A stretch of 64,000 nt of DNA, taken from contig DATKCA010000283.1 in the NCBI GenBank assembly GCA_035544675.1, forward strand, positions 3,183 through 67,182. Reading direction: 5' to 3'. The notes below the pieces were generated by a model, which was given only the letters and a program-made list of their open reading frames with translations, did no database searches and had not been told where the DNA came from. A program made the position numbers and the translations under genes. The first letter of the stretch is position 1; each line of letters starts with the position of its first letter. Below are positions 1 to 9,256 of the stretch, piece after piece. This DNA is from DATKCA01 sp035544675 (lineage in GTDB: Bacteria; Acidobacteriota; Thermoanaerobaculia; Gp7-AA8).

Positions 1-16
1 CCGAGTTCACAGGAAA

Positions 17-1135
17 ATGATGCGCTATCGAAACCTTCACGGAACAGACCTTCAGCTCAGCGAGCTTGGCTTCGGCACGTGGACGGTGACCACCGGCTGG
101 TGGGGCACCTACAGCGATGCCGAAGCTCAGCGGATGATCAGCGCCGCGATCGACCGCGGGATCAACTACATCGACACCGCAGACGCGTACGGCAACGGCC
201 GGGGCGAGACGGTGCTGGCGGCGCTGCTCCGGGAGAAGAAGGACCTCATCGTCGGGACGAAATTCGGCTACGACTTCTACAACAACCCCGAGCGCCCTCG
301 CGGCCAGCGCGAGCTGCCGCAGGACATGTCGCCGAAGTTCATCCGCTTCGCGCTCGAGCAGTCTCTTCAGCGCCTCGGCACCGACCACGTGGCCATCTAC
401 CAGCCGCACAACCCGCGCGTCGATGTGCTCATGCAGGACGAACACTGGGAGACCCTGGAGAGCCTTCGCCGCGAAGGGAAGATCCTCTCGTACGGCCCCT
501 CGCTCGGACCGGCCATCGGATGGCGGGACGAGGGCATCTACAGCAACGGCGCGCGGCGCGCGCCGTTGACGCAGATGATCTACAACATGCTCGAGCAGGA
601 TCCGGGGCGCGAGTTCATCCTGGCCGCCGATCGCGGCCCCTCCTATGCCGGTGTGGCCGAGGCCTCGGAGGGGGCGACGAACAAGAAGATGTGCGCGCCT
701 TCAGGCGCGTTCGACCCCTCGTTCCGGGCCTGGAAGGCGAAGCCGGCCCCGCAGTTCCTCATCCGCGTCACGCATTCCTCCGGCATGCTCGAAGGCAAGT
801 ACACGATCGACACGAAGTTCGACGAGAACGATCACCGCTCCCACCGGCCCCGGGCCTGGCTGGTGGAAGGACTGCAGAAGGTGGAGCGGCTCGAGCCGCT
901 CTGCCGGAGACGCGGGGTGACCATCGGACAGCTGGCGCTGCTGTGGCTCTACGCCCATCAGAGCATCGTCTCGGCGCTGCCGAACATCTATAACGAGGAA
1001 CAGATCGAGGAGTTCGCGTCCGCTTCCGATCACGCGCCGCTCGCCGACGCGGAGATGGAAGAGGTGCACGAGCTCTACACGCGCAACTTCGACATCACCC
1101 CATACGTCGAGGAACCTGCGGCCGCGCGTGCGTAG
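17..1135 (+). CDS. Aldo/keto reductase
   Basis: A 372-residue NAD(P)H-dependent oxidoreductase of the AKR superfamily, cytoplasmic, expected to reduce aldehydes or ketones on a TIM barrel. The family tetrad is visible: Asp53 and Tyr58 in DTADAYG, Lys82 in GTKFGY, and His131 in YQPHNP. Two ATG codons stand in tandem at the start, preceded by a purine-rich CAGGAAA; either could be used. The middle part (about residues 165-250) is longer than in small AKRs but stays in frame and reads naturally. The stop overlaps the GTG of the next gene, so it may be the first gene of an operon with the two glycosyltransferases. The substrate cannot be told from sequence. Confidence 0.9.
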   Translation: MMRYRNLHGTDLQLSELGFGTWTVTTGWWGTYSDAEAQRMISAAIDRGINYIDTADAYGNGRGETVLAALLREKKDLIVGTKFGYDFYNNPERPRGQRELPQDMSPKFIRFALEQSLQRLGTDHVAIYQPHNPRVDVLMQDEHWETLESLRREGKILSYGPSLGPAIGWRDEGIYSNGARRAPLTQMIYNMLEQDPGREFILAADRGPSYAGVAEASEGATNKKMCAPSGAFDPSFRAWKAKPAPQFLIRVTHSSGMLEGKYTIDTKFDENDHRSHRPRAWLVEGLQKVERLEPLCRRRGVTIGQLALLWLYAHQSIVSALPNIYNEEQIEEFASASDHAPLADAEMEEVHELYTRNFDITPYVEEPAAARA

Positions 1136-2764
1136 CGGCTTCTACATCGCGGCTCTTTCACTCCTCAGCATCACCGTCGCCGCGTTGTCGATCGGGAGCG
1201 TCCGGCTCGACAGCGCGACATCGGACGAGCCGGCCTACATCGCCGCCGGCATGATCAAGCTCACGGCCGGCCGGCTCGACTTCTTCCGCGACCAGCCGCC
1301 GCTCATGAACTCCATCAGCGCGGCACCGCTCGTCGCCGCCGGCTACGAGATGCCGCCATCTGGCAGATCGGCGGAAACCACTGGGGTATCGGCCAGCGAT
1401 TTCTCTTCCGCTCCGGATACGACGGCCACCGAATCCTGATGCTGGCCAGATTGCCGACGGTCGCCCTGTTCCTCGCGCTCTGCTTCGCCGTCTGTTTCTT
1501 CGTCGCCCATCACACCGGCAGCAGGGCGTGGGGCCTCGGCGCGTTCGCGCTGACCGGCTTCTGCCCGAACCTGATGGCGCACGGCAGGCTGGCCACGGTC
1601 GACGTGGCGCTCTCGCTCTTCTGCTTCCTGGCCGTCGCGCTCTTCGTGGCCATGCTGGAGCGGCCTGCGTACATCCGTGGCGCCGGCGTCGGCGCCGCTT
1701 CCGCCGCCGCGGCGCTCTCGAAGACCTCCGGCAACATCCTCGGGCTCGTCTTTCTACTCCTGCTCGCCGTGGTCCGGCCGAAAGAGAGGAAGTTCTACCT
1801 CTGTCTCCTCATGGCGGTCATCGCCGCCGTGGCGGTGCTGGAGGTCGTCATCCTGGCCGAGGGGGGCGAGGCTTATGTTGCGGCGAACTTTCCGGATCTG
1901 CCTCGCGTGGCCGTTCCGTTCGCCGAGTATCTCGCCAACCTCGCCGCGATCCGCGACTGGTACCGGTGGGGACATGACAAGCCACAGTTCCTTCTGGGGG
2001 AGTTCTCCACGCGCGGCTGGTGGCACTACTATCCGGTCGCCATCGCCCTGAAGACGACCATCCCGGCGCTGCTGCTCGTGGCCGGCTCCTGGCTCGTAGC
2101 CTTTGTTTCGTGGAGACGCAGATCCGGCCCTGCCGAGAGCCAGGAGCCAGGAGGCGGGAGCCGCAATGCCGTCCTGGCCTGCCTGCTCTTCGCGGCGCTG
2201 TTCCTCCTGATCGCGGCGCGCGGCCAGCTGGCTCTGGGGATCCGGTACGTGCTGCCCATTTACCCGTTTCTGTATGCGGCGGCGATGATCCTGTGGAGCG
2301 CCGCGCGTGTGGCGCGGCGTCACGTCGTGTGGATGGTGACCGTGCTGCTGGTCTGGCACGCCGGCGAGAACCTGGCGGCCTACCCGTCCTACATCGGCTA
2401 CTTCAACGAATTCATCGGCTCGCACAGGAATGCGGACCGCTTTCTCATCGACTCGAATCTCGACTGGGGGCAGGACCTGCGAAGGCTCGATGTCTGGTGC
2501 CTGGAGAACGGAGTGACGGAGATTGCGCTGCACTACTTCGGCGGCGCTGACCCGGAATTCGACCTCACCGCGCGCGTGATCGGCGGATATGGCCCGGGCG
2601 CCGCGCTGCTGCCGAAGGGCTTCTTCGCGCTGAGCCGGCACTTCTATCGCGTCAGCTTCAGTCCGCAGGTCTCGCGCGTGACCTACGACGACTACCTCGC
2701 CGCATCGAAGGCGCGCTACGTGACGACGGTGGGCGACTCGATCATGGTGTACCGCATCGAATGA
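1128..2764 (+). pseudogene. GT39-family membrane glycosyltransferase, copy A, interrupted by a one-base deletion
   Basis: Multi-spanning membrane glycosyltransferase of the GT39/PMT_2 type, expected to move sugars from polyprenyl-phosphate carriers at the inner membrane. The reading frame breaks: residues from the GTG at 1128 match copy B (next gene) up to GYEMP, then run into junk and stop at 1439. The other frame continues the match (IWQIGGNHW... RSGYDGHRILMLARLP) to 2764. Aligning the two copies places one missing base after about 1357. The N-terminal DE acidic motif and the C-terminal SNLDWGQDL motif are both intact on their own sides of the break. A heptamer-like insert (2135-2165) adds a run in one loop that copy B lacks. 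The break is either a recent pseudogene event or a sequencing error. Confidence 0.8.
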
Positions 2765-4299
2765 GCCCGCGCATCGTGCTCGCCGTCCTGGCCATCGTCG
2801 TCGCCGCGCTCGCGGTTGGGAGTGTCCGGCTGGACAGCGCGACGGCGGACGAAGGCGCGCACATCGTGGCGGGCCTCGTCAAGCTGAAGACCGGGACCAT
2901 GGACTTCTTCCCGGAGCAGCCTCCGCTCATGAACTCGTTGAGCGCGCTGCCGCTCGCCCTCGGCGGATACGAGCCTCCGACCGGCTGGCGCGCGGCGCCG
3001 GAGCACTGGACCGCGGGTCATGCTCTGCTCTACCGGAGCGGATACGACGCACGGCGGATGCTGTTTCTCGCGCGACTACCCACGATCGCGCTCTTTCTGG
3101 CGCTCTGTTTCCTGGTGTACTGGTTCGTTGCGCGCGAGAGCGGGAGCCGGTGGTGGGGCGTCTTCGCATTTGCGCTGACAGGCTTCTGCCCGAACCTCCT
3201 CGCGCATGGACGGCTGGCCACGGTCGACATCGGAGCGACGTTCTTCATGTTCGCGGCCACCGTCATGTTCCTCGACGCACTGCGCCGCCAGGATTGGCGG
3301 CGCTCCGCTCTGGCCGGAGTGTTGACCGCCTGCGCCGTCCTCTCGAAGACCTCCGCCCTGCTCCTCGGCCCGTACTTTCTGGTGATCGCGATCGTCTTCG
3401 CGATCAGGAGGCGTCCCGTCATCAGGACGATCGTGATCAGCTCGATCGCGGCGCTGGTGGTCTTCGAGGCCGTCTACCTCATCGAGGCCAGGAGCATCGA
3501 CCCGCTTCTGCCGTTCCGCGGGTACTGGAAGAACGTCGAGGCCATCCGTGCCTGGGTCACGACCGGCCACGAACGGCCGCAGTTCCTGCTCGGCGAGTTC
3601 TCGACGCGAGGCTGGCCGCATTACTTCCTCGTGGCCTGGCTGCTCAAGGTTCCCCTCGGCGCACAACTGCTCGTGATCGCCGGCGCGGTGCTGGCGGTAC
3701 GGCGCCGCAATCCCATCGTGATCGCCATGCTGGGTTTCGTCCTGTTCTTCCTGGCCGTCTCCATGACCAGCCACATCAACCTCGGTCTCCGCTACGTGCT
3801 GCCCGTGTTCCCGTTCGCGTTCGCCGGTGCGGTGATCTCCCTCAGCGCGGCGAACAAACGTGCCGTGGCCGCGGTGAGCGGCGTTCTGCTGGCGTGGCAC
3901 ATCGGATCGAGCCTCCTCACCTATCCGGGCTACATCAGTTACTTCAACGAGCTGATCGGAAGCCATCGCAACGCCGACAGGTTCCTCATCGACTCGAACC
4001 TCGACTGGGGGCAGGACCTGCAGCGCCTGCGTCTGTGGGCCGATGCGAACGGCGTGGACTCCATCCGCATCGACTACTTCGGGGGCGGTGACATCCGCTA
4101 CGAGCTCGGCGATCGCGCCCAGTCGTGGCCGGCGCCGCGGCCCGAGCCACTGCCGCGGGGATGGTTCGCGCTGAGCCGCCACATGTACCGCTCCCGGACG
4201 ACGGAAGCGCCGATCGACTACGACAGCTATCTGGCAGGCTCGCGTGCGGAGTACGTCACCACTGTCGGGGGCTCGATCCTCGTCTATCGCGTCGAGTAG
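2761..4299 (+). CDS. GT39-family membrane glycosyltransferase, copy B (intact paralogue)
   Basis: A 512-residue, multi-TM protein clearly homologous to the broken upstream copy over its whole length (SVRLDSAT, QPPLMNS, ARLPT, LALTGFCPN, HGRLATVD, SNLDWGQDL). It belongs to the dolichol/polyprenyl-phosphate-sugar-dependent GT39/ArnT-like group. The acidic DE pair in the first periplasmic loop corresponds to the family's catalytic region. The start ATG overlaps the stop of copy A by 4 nt (ATGA), which implies translational coupling and tandem duplication. The sugar and acceptor are unknown; cell-envelope polymer or protein glycosylation is the usual role. Confidence 0.85.
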   Translation: MSPRIVLAVLAIVVAALAVGSVRLDSATADEGAHIVAGLVKLKTGTMDFFPEQPPLMNSLSALPLALGGYEPPTGWRAAPEHWTAGHALLYRSGYDARRMLFLARLPTIALFLALCFLVYWFVARESGSRWWGVFAFALTGFCPNLLAHGRLATVDIGATFFMFAATVMFLDALRRQDWRRSALAGVLTACAVLSKTSALLLGPYFLVIAIVFAIRRRPVIRTIVISSIAALVVFEAVYLIEARSIDPLLPFRGYWKNVEAIRAWVTTGHERPQFLLGEFSTRGWPHYFLVAWLLKVPLGAQLLVIAGAVLAVRRRNPIVIAMLGFVLFFLAVSMTSHINLGLRYVLPVFPFAFAGAVISLSAANKRAVAAVSGVLLAWHIGSSLLTYPGYISYFNELIGSHRNADRFLIDSNLDWGQDLQRLRLWADANGVDSIRIDYFGGGDIRYELGDRAQSWPAPRPEPLPRGWFALSRHMYRSRTTEAPIDYDSYLAGSRAEYVTTVGGSILVYRVE

Positions 4300-4310
4300 G
4301 ATTGCGCGCC

Positions 4311-5759
4311 ATGACCATCCAGAACCGTCTGTTCATCAATGGAGACTTCGTCGACGCGAAGAGCGGTGCCACGTTTGCGACGACCAATCCGGCCACCGAG
4401 GAGAAGATCGCCGACGTGGCCTCGGCCGGGACCGAAGACGTCGACGCGGCCGTGCGCGCCGCGCGCGCGCAGATGGAGCCGGGCTCGGAGTGGCAGAAGA
4501 TGAAGCCGCGGGACCGGGCCAAGGTCATGTGGCGCATTGCCGACATGCTCACGGCGAAGGCCGAGGAGATCGGCCGGATCGAGACGATCGACAACGGCAA
4601 GCCGATCTTCGAGTCGCAGTTCGTCGACACGCCCGCCGCGGCCGAGTGCCTCTACTATTTCGCCGGCTGGTCGGGCAAAGTCACCGGCGAGACGATCCCC
4701 GTGCAGGACGGGGCGTTCACGTACACGCTGCGCGAGCCGGTCGGTGTCGTCGGCACGATCACCCCCTGGAACTTCCCGCTGATGCTGGCGGTGTGGAAGA
4801 TCGCGCCGGCGCTCGCGTGCGGCAACGCCGTCGTCTGCAAGCCGGCGTCGAACACGGCTCTGTCGCTCCTGAAGTTCGCCGAGTATGCCAAAGAGTGCGG
4901 ACTTCCGGCGGGCGTGCTCAACGTCGTGCCGGGTCGCGGCAGCGTGGTTGGAAATGCCATCGTCGACCACTCCGGAATCGACGCCATCGCGTTCACCGGG
5001 TCGGCCGAGGTGGGGCGCGAGCTGATGGCGCGGGCGTCGAAGACGCTCAAGAAGGTGTCGCTCGAGCTGGGCGGGAAGTCGCCGAACATCGTCCTGGCCG
5101 ATGCCGACCTGGAGGCGGCCTCGCGCGGGGCGCTCAACGCCATCTTCTACGGCAAGGGCGAAGTCTGCGCGGCCGGCTCGCGTCTTCTCGTCGAGGAGTC
5201 CGTGCACGACGAGCTCATGGCGAAGATCAGCGATCGCGCCGGCAAGATGGTCGCGGGCGATCCGCTGCATCCCAAGACGCGTCTGGGGGCCATCGTCTCC
5301 AAAGAGCAGATGGAGAGTGTCCTGCGCTACATCGAAGCCGGGAAGAGCGAGGGCGCGAAGCTCGTCACCGGGGGTGAGCGCGCCGACATCGGGACCGGCA
5401 AGGGCTACTTCCTGAAGCCGACGATCTTCGACGACGTCCAGCCGGACATGCGCATCGCGCGCGAGGAGATCTTCGGTCCGGTGCTGGCCACGATCCGGTT
5501 CAAGGACGCCGAGGACGCGATCGCGAAGGGCAACGCCACGGTGTACGGACTGGCGGCGGCGGTGTGGACGCGCGACATCTCCAAGGCGCATCGCGTGGCG
5601 CGCGCGCTCAAGGCCGGCACGGTCTGGGTGAACACGTACAACCTCTACGACCCGGCTCTGCCGTTCGGCGGCTTCAAGGAGTCGGGCTTCGGCCGCGATC
5701 AGGGCCGGGACGCGCTGGAGAAGTACACGCAGACCAAGAGCGTCTGGGTGAACCTCTGA
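4311..5759 (+). CDS. NAD(P)-dependent aldehyde dehydrogenase
   Basis: A 482-residue ALDH-superfamily enzyme that oxidises an aldehyde to the acid in the cytoplasm. Visible motifs are the cofactor loop PWNFPL, FTGSAEVG, the general-base region LELGGKSPN, and the nucleophile Cys in GEVCAAGSR. The ending LPFGGFKESGFGRD is typical of betaine-, phenylacetaldehyde- and gamma-guanidinobutyraldehyde-type dehydrogenases. The ATG at 4311 was chosen because the family N-terminus (RLFINGDFVDA) begins there; the frame is open further upstream but that part is a shadow of the glycosyltransferase. It lies 11 nt after the glycosyltransferase stop. A Rieske oxygenase resembling choline-type enzymes sits 13 kb away, but no functional link is shown. 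Confidence 0.93.
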   Translation: MTIQNRLFINGDFVDAKSGATFATTNPATEEKIADVASAGTEDVDAAVRAARAQMEPGSEWQKMKPRDRAKVMWRIADMLTAKAEEIGRIETIDNGKPIFESQFVDTPAAAECLYYFAGWSGKVTGETIPVQDGAFTYTLREPVGVVGTITPWNFPLMLAVWKIAPALACGNAVVCKPASNTALSLLKFAEYAKECGLPAGVLNVVPGRGSVVGNAIVDHSGIDAIAFTGSAEVGRELMARASKTLKKVSLELGGKSPNIVLADADLEAASRGALNAIFYGKGEVCAAGSRLLVEESVHDELMAKISDRAGKMVAGDPLHPKTRLGAIVSKEQMESVLRYIEAGKSEGAKLVTGGERADIGTGKGYFLKPTIFDDVQPDMRIAREEIFGPVLATIRFKDAEDAIAKGNATVYGLAAAVWTRDISKAHRVARALKAGTVWVNTYNLYDPALPFGGFKESGFGRDQGRDALEKYTQTKSVWVNL

Positions 5760-5778
5760 CTCCGTGCTTCCTCTGTGT

Positions 5779-5824
5779 TCTCTGTGACTCTGTGGTGATC
5801 TCTTGAACCACAGAGTCACAGAGA
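5779..5824. repeat. 18-bp inverted repeat of the CTCTGTGACTCTGTGGT type, copy 1
   Basis: Perfect 18-bp arms at 5779-5796 and 5807-5824 around a 10-nt loop, with further CTCTGTG units just upstream (5771-5786). It lies between two convergent genes and contains the last codons and stop of the minus-strand oxidoreductase. It can act as a bidirectional terminator hairpin, though no U-run follows. A near-identical stem occurs at 17021-17063, so this is a dispersed element rather than a gene-specific terminator. Confidence 0.85.
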
Positions 5825-7975
5825 CCGTACCGGCAACTCCCGGATCGGTTTCCCTACCAGCCGCGTCAACGCGTTGGCCACGGCCGGCGCGAACGGGCAC
5901 ACTACGGGCTCGCCGAGGCCGTGCGGCCTCTCGTCGGGACTGTCGACGATGTGGGTCTCGATCACCGGCGGGGTCTCGTCGATCATCACGACCGGGAAAT
6001 CGGAGTAGAGCGACTGCTCGATCGAGCCGTTCTTCACCGTCACCTCGCCCTTCATGTTGGACAGCGACCAGATCACGCCGCTCTCCACCTGCTGCGCCAC
6101 GCCCAGCGGGTTGATGGCCACGCCGCAGTCGAGGGCGCAGACCACGCGGTCGACGGTGAACGGCAGCCGGTCCGAACCGGCGTCCTTCTTCAGCCTCACA
6201 TCCACGACATACGCGATGTAAGTCTCGGTGTGGAAGACATTGCAGGCGATGCCGCGTGCCGTTCCGGCCGGAAGAGGCCGGCCCCATCCGCTCTTCTGCG
6301 CCACCAGCTCGAGGACCTTGCGCATCCGCGTCCGGTTGATGACCTCGCCGCCGATCGTGTACGTTTCGTCGCCGCCGAGGAGGTCGTAACGCACCTGGAT
6401 CGGATCGCGATTCGTCTGCCGGGCGATCTCGTCGACGAAGCACTCGCGCGCGAACACCGACGGCGGCGAGAAGACCGATCGCCACGGTCCGATGGGCACC
6501 GGCGCGTCGACGATCGCGTACGACATCTCCGAGTCCTTGGCGAAGTACGGCGAGTCGTACACTCCCCAGGCCCACCCGCGCACGGTCTCGGGATTGACCC
6601 GGTCGTCCTGCGTCGGAACGCGCCGGGCGTTGTGCGGCGTGCTGGCCTTGCGATGCTCCCAGGCCACGACCTTCCCACTCTCGTCGAGGCCGGCGCGCAG
6701 GCGGTGGGCCGACGCGGCCTGGAAGTATCCATGCTTCATGTCGTCCGCGCGCGTCCACACCAGCTGCACCGGCGTAGGCTTCGTGCGCCGCGCAATCTCC
6801 ACGGCTTCGCGATCGAAGTCGACACCGAGGCGCCGGCCGAAGCCGCCGCCGAGCAGCATCACGTTGACGGTCACCGCCGCCGGCGGGATTCCCAGGAGCG
6901 TTGCAGCGGTGCCCTGTACCGCGTTGGGCGTCTGGGTGGGTGACCAGATCGTGCAGCCCTGGTCGGTCACCATGGCCGTGCAGTTCACCGGCTCGAGCGC
7001 GGCGTGCGCCCCGAACGGGTAGAAGTAGCTCGCCTCGATGATTTTCGCGACGTTGTCGAATCCGGCCAGGCCCGCGGCATCTTTCCGGATGGTGAGAGCG
7101 GGCTTATCGACCGCCTTCTCCAGCGCGGCGCGATGATCGGTGCTGTTGAACGCCGCGTGCGGGCTCTCGCTCCACCGGATCGTGAGTGCCTCGCGCCCCT
7201 CCATGGCGGCCCACGTGTTGTCGGCCACCACGGCGATGCCGGTCGGAATCTCGAACACGTCCCGCACGCCTGCGACCTTCTTCGCTTTCGCCGCGTCGAA
7301 GCTCGTCACCTTCCCGCCCAGTTGCGGCGACCGCGCCACGACGGCGAAGCGCATCCCCGGAACACGCACGTCCATCCCGAATTGCGCCCGTCCTGTGACG
7401 ATCTCCGCTCCGTCAGGCCGCCTGTGCGACTTCCCGACGATGCGGTACGCGTCGCGGCTCTTCAGAACCGGCTGTGCGGGCACGGGCTGCTTCGCCGCGT
7501 CCGCTGCCAGCTCTCCGTACGATGCCCGCCTCCCGCTGGCGCGGTGGAGCACGGCGCCTTTCTCGGTCTGCAGGGCCGTCGGATCGACGCCCCACTTCGC
7601 CGCTGCGGCGCCGACGAGCATGGTGCGGGCTGCCGCGCCGGCCTGGCGCAGCGGATTCCAGAGTCCCATGATGCTGCCGCTGCCGCCCGTGCCGAGGCGT
7701 GTGAAGTCCGGACCGGGACTGGCCTGCGTGACGCGCACGCTCGCGAAGTCGGCGTCCAGCTCTTCGGCCACGATCATCGGCAGTGATGTGCGAACGCCCT
7801 GTCCCATCTCGCTCTTGCCGACCTTGATGTGGACCGATCCGTCTTTCTCGATGGTCAGCCAGGCGTTCGGACTGAACGGCCTGTCGCTCTCCTGCGCGCC
7901 GGCGATGCGGATGCCGAGGACCAGCGCTCCGCTCGCGCTGCCGACGACTTTGAGGAAGTCGCGACGGGTGGTCAT
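5816..7975 (-). CDS. iorB: Molybdopterin-binding subunit of an isoquinoline 1-oxidoreductase-like enzyme
   Basis: A 719-residue xanthine-dehydrogenase-family catalytic subunit that binds the molybdopterin cofactor and hydroxylates N-heterocycles or oxidises aldehydes, with electrons passed to the partner 2Fe-2S subunit. The N-terminus MTTRRDFLKVVG carries a twin-arginine signal, so the folded enzyme is probably exported to the periplasm as in the IorB/aldehyde-dehydrogenase group. The glycine-rich GGGFGRR segment is a family cofactor-binding motif. The ATG at 7975 overlaps the stop of the 2Fe-2S subunit by 4 nt. The frame is open upstream, but that part is a shadow of the partner gene. The stop lies inside the dispersed inverted repeat. 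Confidence 0.88.
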   Translation of the reverse strand: MTTRRDFLKVVGSASGALVLGIRIAGAQESDRPFSPNAWLTIEKDGSVHIKVGKSEMGQGVRTSLPMIVAEELDADFASVRVTQASPGPDFTRLGTGGSGSIMGLWNPLRQAGAAARTMLVGAAAAKWGVDPTALQTEKGAVLHRASGRRASYGELAADAAKQPVPAQPVLKSRDAYRIVGKSHRRPDGAEIVTGRAQFGMDVRVPGMRFAVVARSPQLGGKVTSFDAAKAKKVAGVRDVFEIPTGIAVVADNTWAAMEGREALTIRWSESPHAAFNSTDHRAALEKAVDKPALTIRKDAAGLAGFDNVAKIIEASYFYPFGAHAALEPVNCTAMVTDQGCTIWSPTQTPNAVQGTAATLLGIPPAAVTVNVMLLGGGFGRRLGVDFDREAVEIARRTKPTPVQLVWTRADDMKHGYFQAASAHRLRAGLDESGKVVAWEHRKASTPHNARRVPTQDDRVNPETVRGWAWGVYDSPYFAKDSEMSYAIVDAPVPIGPWRSVFSPPSVFARECFVDEIARQTNRDPIQVRYDLLGGDETYTIGGEVINRTRMRKVLELVAQKSGWGRPLPAGTARGIACNVFHTETYIAYVVDVRLKKDAGSDRLPFTVDRVVCALDCGVAINPLGVAQQVESGVIWSLSNMKGEVTVKNGSIEQSLYSDFPVVMIDETPPVIETHIVDSPDERPHGLGEPVVCPFAPAVANALTRLVGKPIRELPVRSL

Positions 7976-8439
7976 CGGCCACCGCCGTTCTTCACGGCCA
8001 GCAGCGCCGCTTTCCGGATCCGTGGATACGAGCCGCACCGGCATACGTGATCGGCGAGTGCGCCGTCGATGTCGGCGGCATTCGCGCCCGGCTTTTTCGT
8101 GAGCAGCGCCCGCAGCTCGAGGATCATCCCCGGCTGGCAGTAACCGCACTGCGCGACGTCCTCGCTCAGCCAGGCCTGCTGGATGGGATGCGTGCCTCCG
8201 GCCGAAAGACCTTCGATCGTCGTGTACTTCCTGCTGGCGGTCTGGCCGAACGTAGTCAGGCAGGACCGCACCGCCACGCCGTTCTCGAGGACGGTGCACG
8301 ACCCGCAGATTCCTTCGCCGCATCCGTACTTCGTCCCGGTCAGTCCCAGGAGGTCGCGAAGCACCCACAGCAGCGGCATCGCGTCGTCGGCTTCCACCGT
8401 CGTCTTCCGTCCGTTCACTTCGATCTGTCTTCGCGCCAT
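7972..8439 (-). CDS. iorA: 2Fe-2S subunit of the isoquinoline 1-oxidoreductase-like enzyme
   Basis: A 155-residue small subunit with both clusters of the molybdenum-hydroxylase family. The plant-type cluster is CGEGICGSC followed by a fourth Cys in VRSC, and the second cluster is CGYC plus CRC near the C-terminus. It transfers electrons from the molybdopterin subunit to an acceptor, probably a c-type cytochrome because no FAD subunit is encoded nearby. The start is the ATG at 8439 (MARRQIEVNG). Gene order iorA-iorB with a 4-nt overlap is the usual arrangement. It diverges from the winged-helix/FHA gene with a 70-bp shared upstream region, so that regulator is a candidate controller. Confidence 0.9.
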   Translation of the reverse strand: MARRQIEVNGRKTTVEADDAMPLLWVLRDLLGLTGTKYGCGEGICGSCTVLENGVAVRSCLTTFGQTASRKYTTIEGLSAGGTHPIQQAWLSEDVAQCGYCQPGMILELRALLTKKPGANAADIDGALADHVCRCGSYPRIRKAALLAVKNGGGR

Positions 8440-8509
8440 GTGGCGAAACCTACCGCATTCTTGTGTCACAGGTTGCAAAAAACCGGCAGTCTTGAGCACG
8501 ATAGGAAGC

Positions 8510-9154
8510 GTGAACATCCGTTTCGGCGATCTGATCTTCGACGGCGAGCTGCGGCGCCTCACGCGCGGGGGCCAGGACGTCCATCTCTCCCCGAAGGCGT
8601 TTCAGCTGCTGGCAACGCTCATCGAGGCGCGGCCGCGGCCGGTCGCGAAGGCAGCTCTCATCGACCTGCTCTGGCCCGATGTCGTCGTGGAAGAGGCGAA
8701 CGTCCGCAACCTCATCGCCGAGATTCGCGAAGCGATCGGTGATCAGGGGAAGGAGGGGAGCGGTCGCGGTTCCGTCATGATCCGCACGATTCCGCGATTC
8801 GGCTACGCCTTCGAGGCGGAGGCCGGCGACTCGGAGGCGGAGGAGGTTCCGCGGCTGATCGGCCTGCATCGCGACTATCCTCTGAGGGGCGAAGAGAATG
8901 TGATCGGCCGCGACGGCGACTGCGCGGTGACGCTCCCCGACCCGCTCGTCTCCCGCCGCCATGCCCTCGTCCGCCTCACCGCCGGCCAAGCCACCATCGA
9001 AGACCTCGGCAGCCGCAACGGGACGCTCGTCAACGGCGTCAGGATCGCCGCGCGGACCGAGCTCAGCGACGGCGACACGATCGAGGTCGGTCCGGTGCGA
9101 ATGACGTTCCGGATCCTCGACCGGAACCGGGAGACCGAGCCGATGGTCCGTTGA
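8510..9154 (+). CDS. Winged-helix DNA-binding protein with C-terminal FHA domain
   Basis: A 214-residue fusion. Residues about 1-100 form an OmpR/PhoB-type winged helix (LSPKAFQLLATLIEARPRPV, LIDLLWPDVVVEEANVRNLIAEIREAIGD, IRTIPRFGYAF). Residues about 115-205 form an FHA domain with all key residues (IGRDGD, SRRH, SRNGTLVNG). FHA domains bind phosphothreonine peptides, so DNA binding is probably controlled by a Ser/Thr kinase rather than by a receiver domain, which is absent. The GTG at 8510 follows AGGAAG; the open frame further upstream is a shadow of iorA. It diverges from iorAB and may regulate it, but the target is not shown. Confidence 0.85.
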   Translation: MNIRFGDLIFDGELRRLTRGGQDVHLSPKAFQLLATLIEARPRPVAKAALIDLLWPDVVVEEANVRNLIAEIREAIGDQGKEGSGRGSVMIRTIPRFGYAFEAEAGDSEAEEVPRLIGLHRDYPLRGEENVIGRDGDCAVTLPDPLVSRRHALVRLTAGQATIEDLGSRNGTLVNGVRIAARTELSDGDTIEVGPVRMTFRILDRNRETEPMVR

Positions 9155-9215
9155 TGGCTCGTGGTCAACGTGGAATGGAGCGGCACCCGCGCTCCATGAT
9201 GTGCACTCGTGCCTG

Positions 9216-9245
9216 TTGGCCGGCCATTCTCCGGGGTGCTATAGA
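9216..9245 (+). promoter_or_regulatory. Candidate sigma70-type promoter of the liv operon
   Basis: TTGGCC (9216-9221) and TATAGA (9240-9245) are separated by 18 nt, with the -10 only 11 nt before the livK ATG. Transcripts would start about at the start codon. No Shine-Dalgarno sequence is visible, consistent with a leaderless message. Confidence 0.4.
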
Positions 9246-9256
9246 ATCCGCCGCCT

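Noticed and set aside
4284..6758. An 824-codon minus-strand frame covering the aldehyde dehydrogenase and part of iorB
   Set aside because: Antisense shadow of the dehydrogenase; no family motif, low-complexity Arg-rich sequence.
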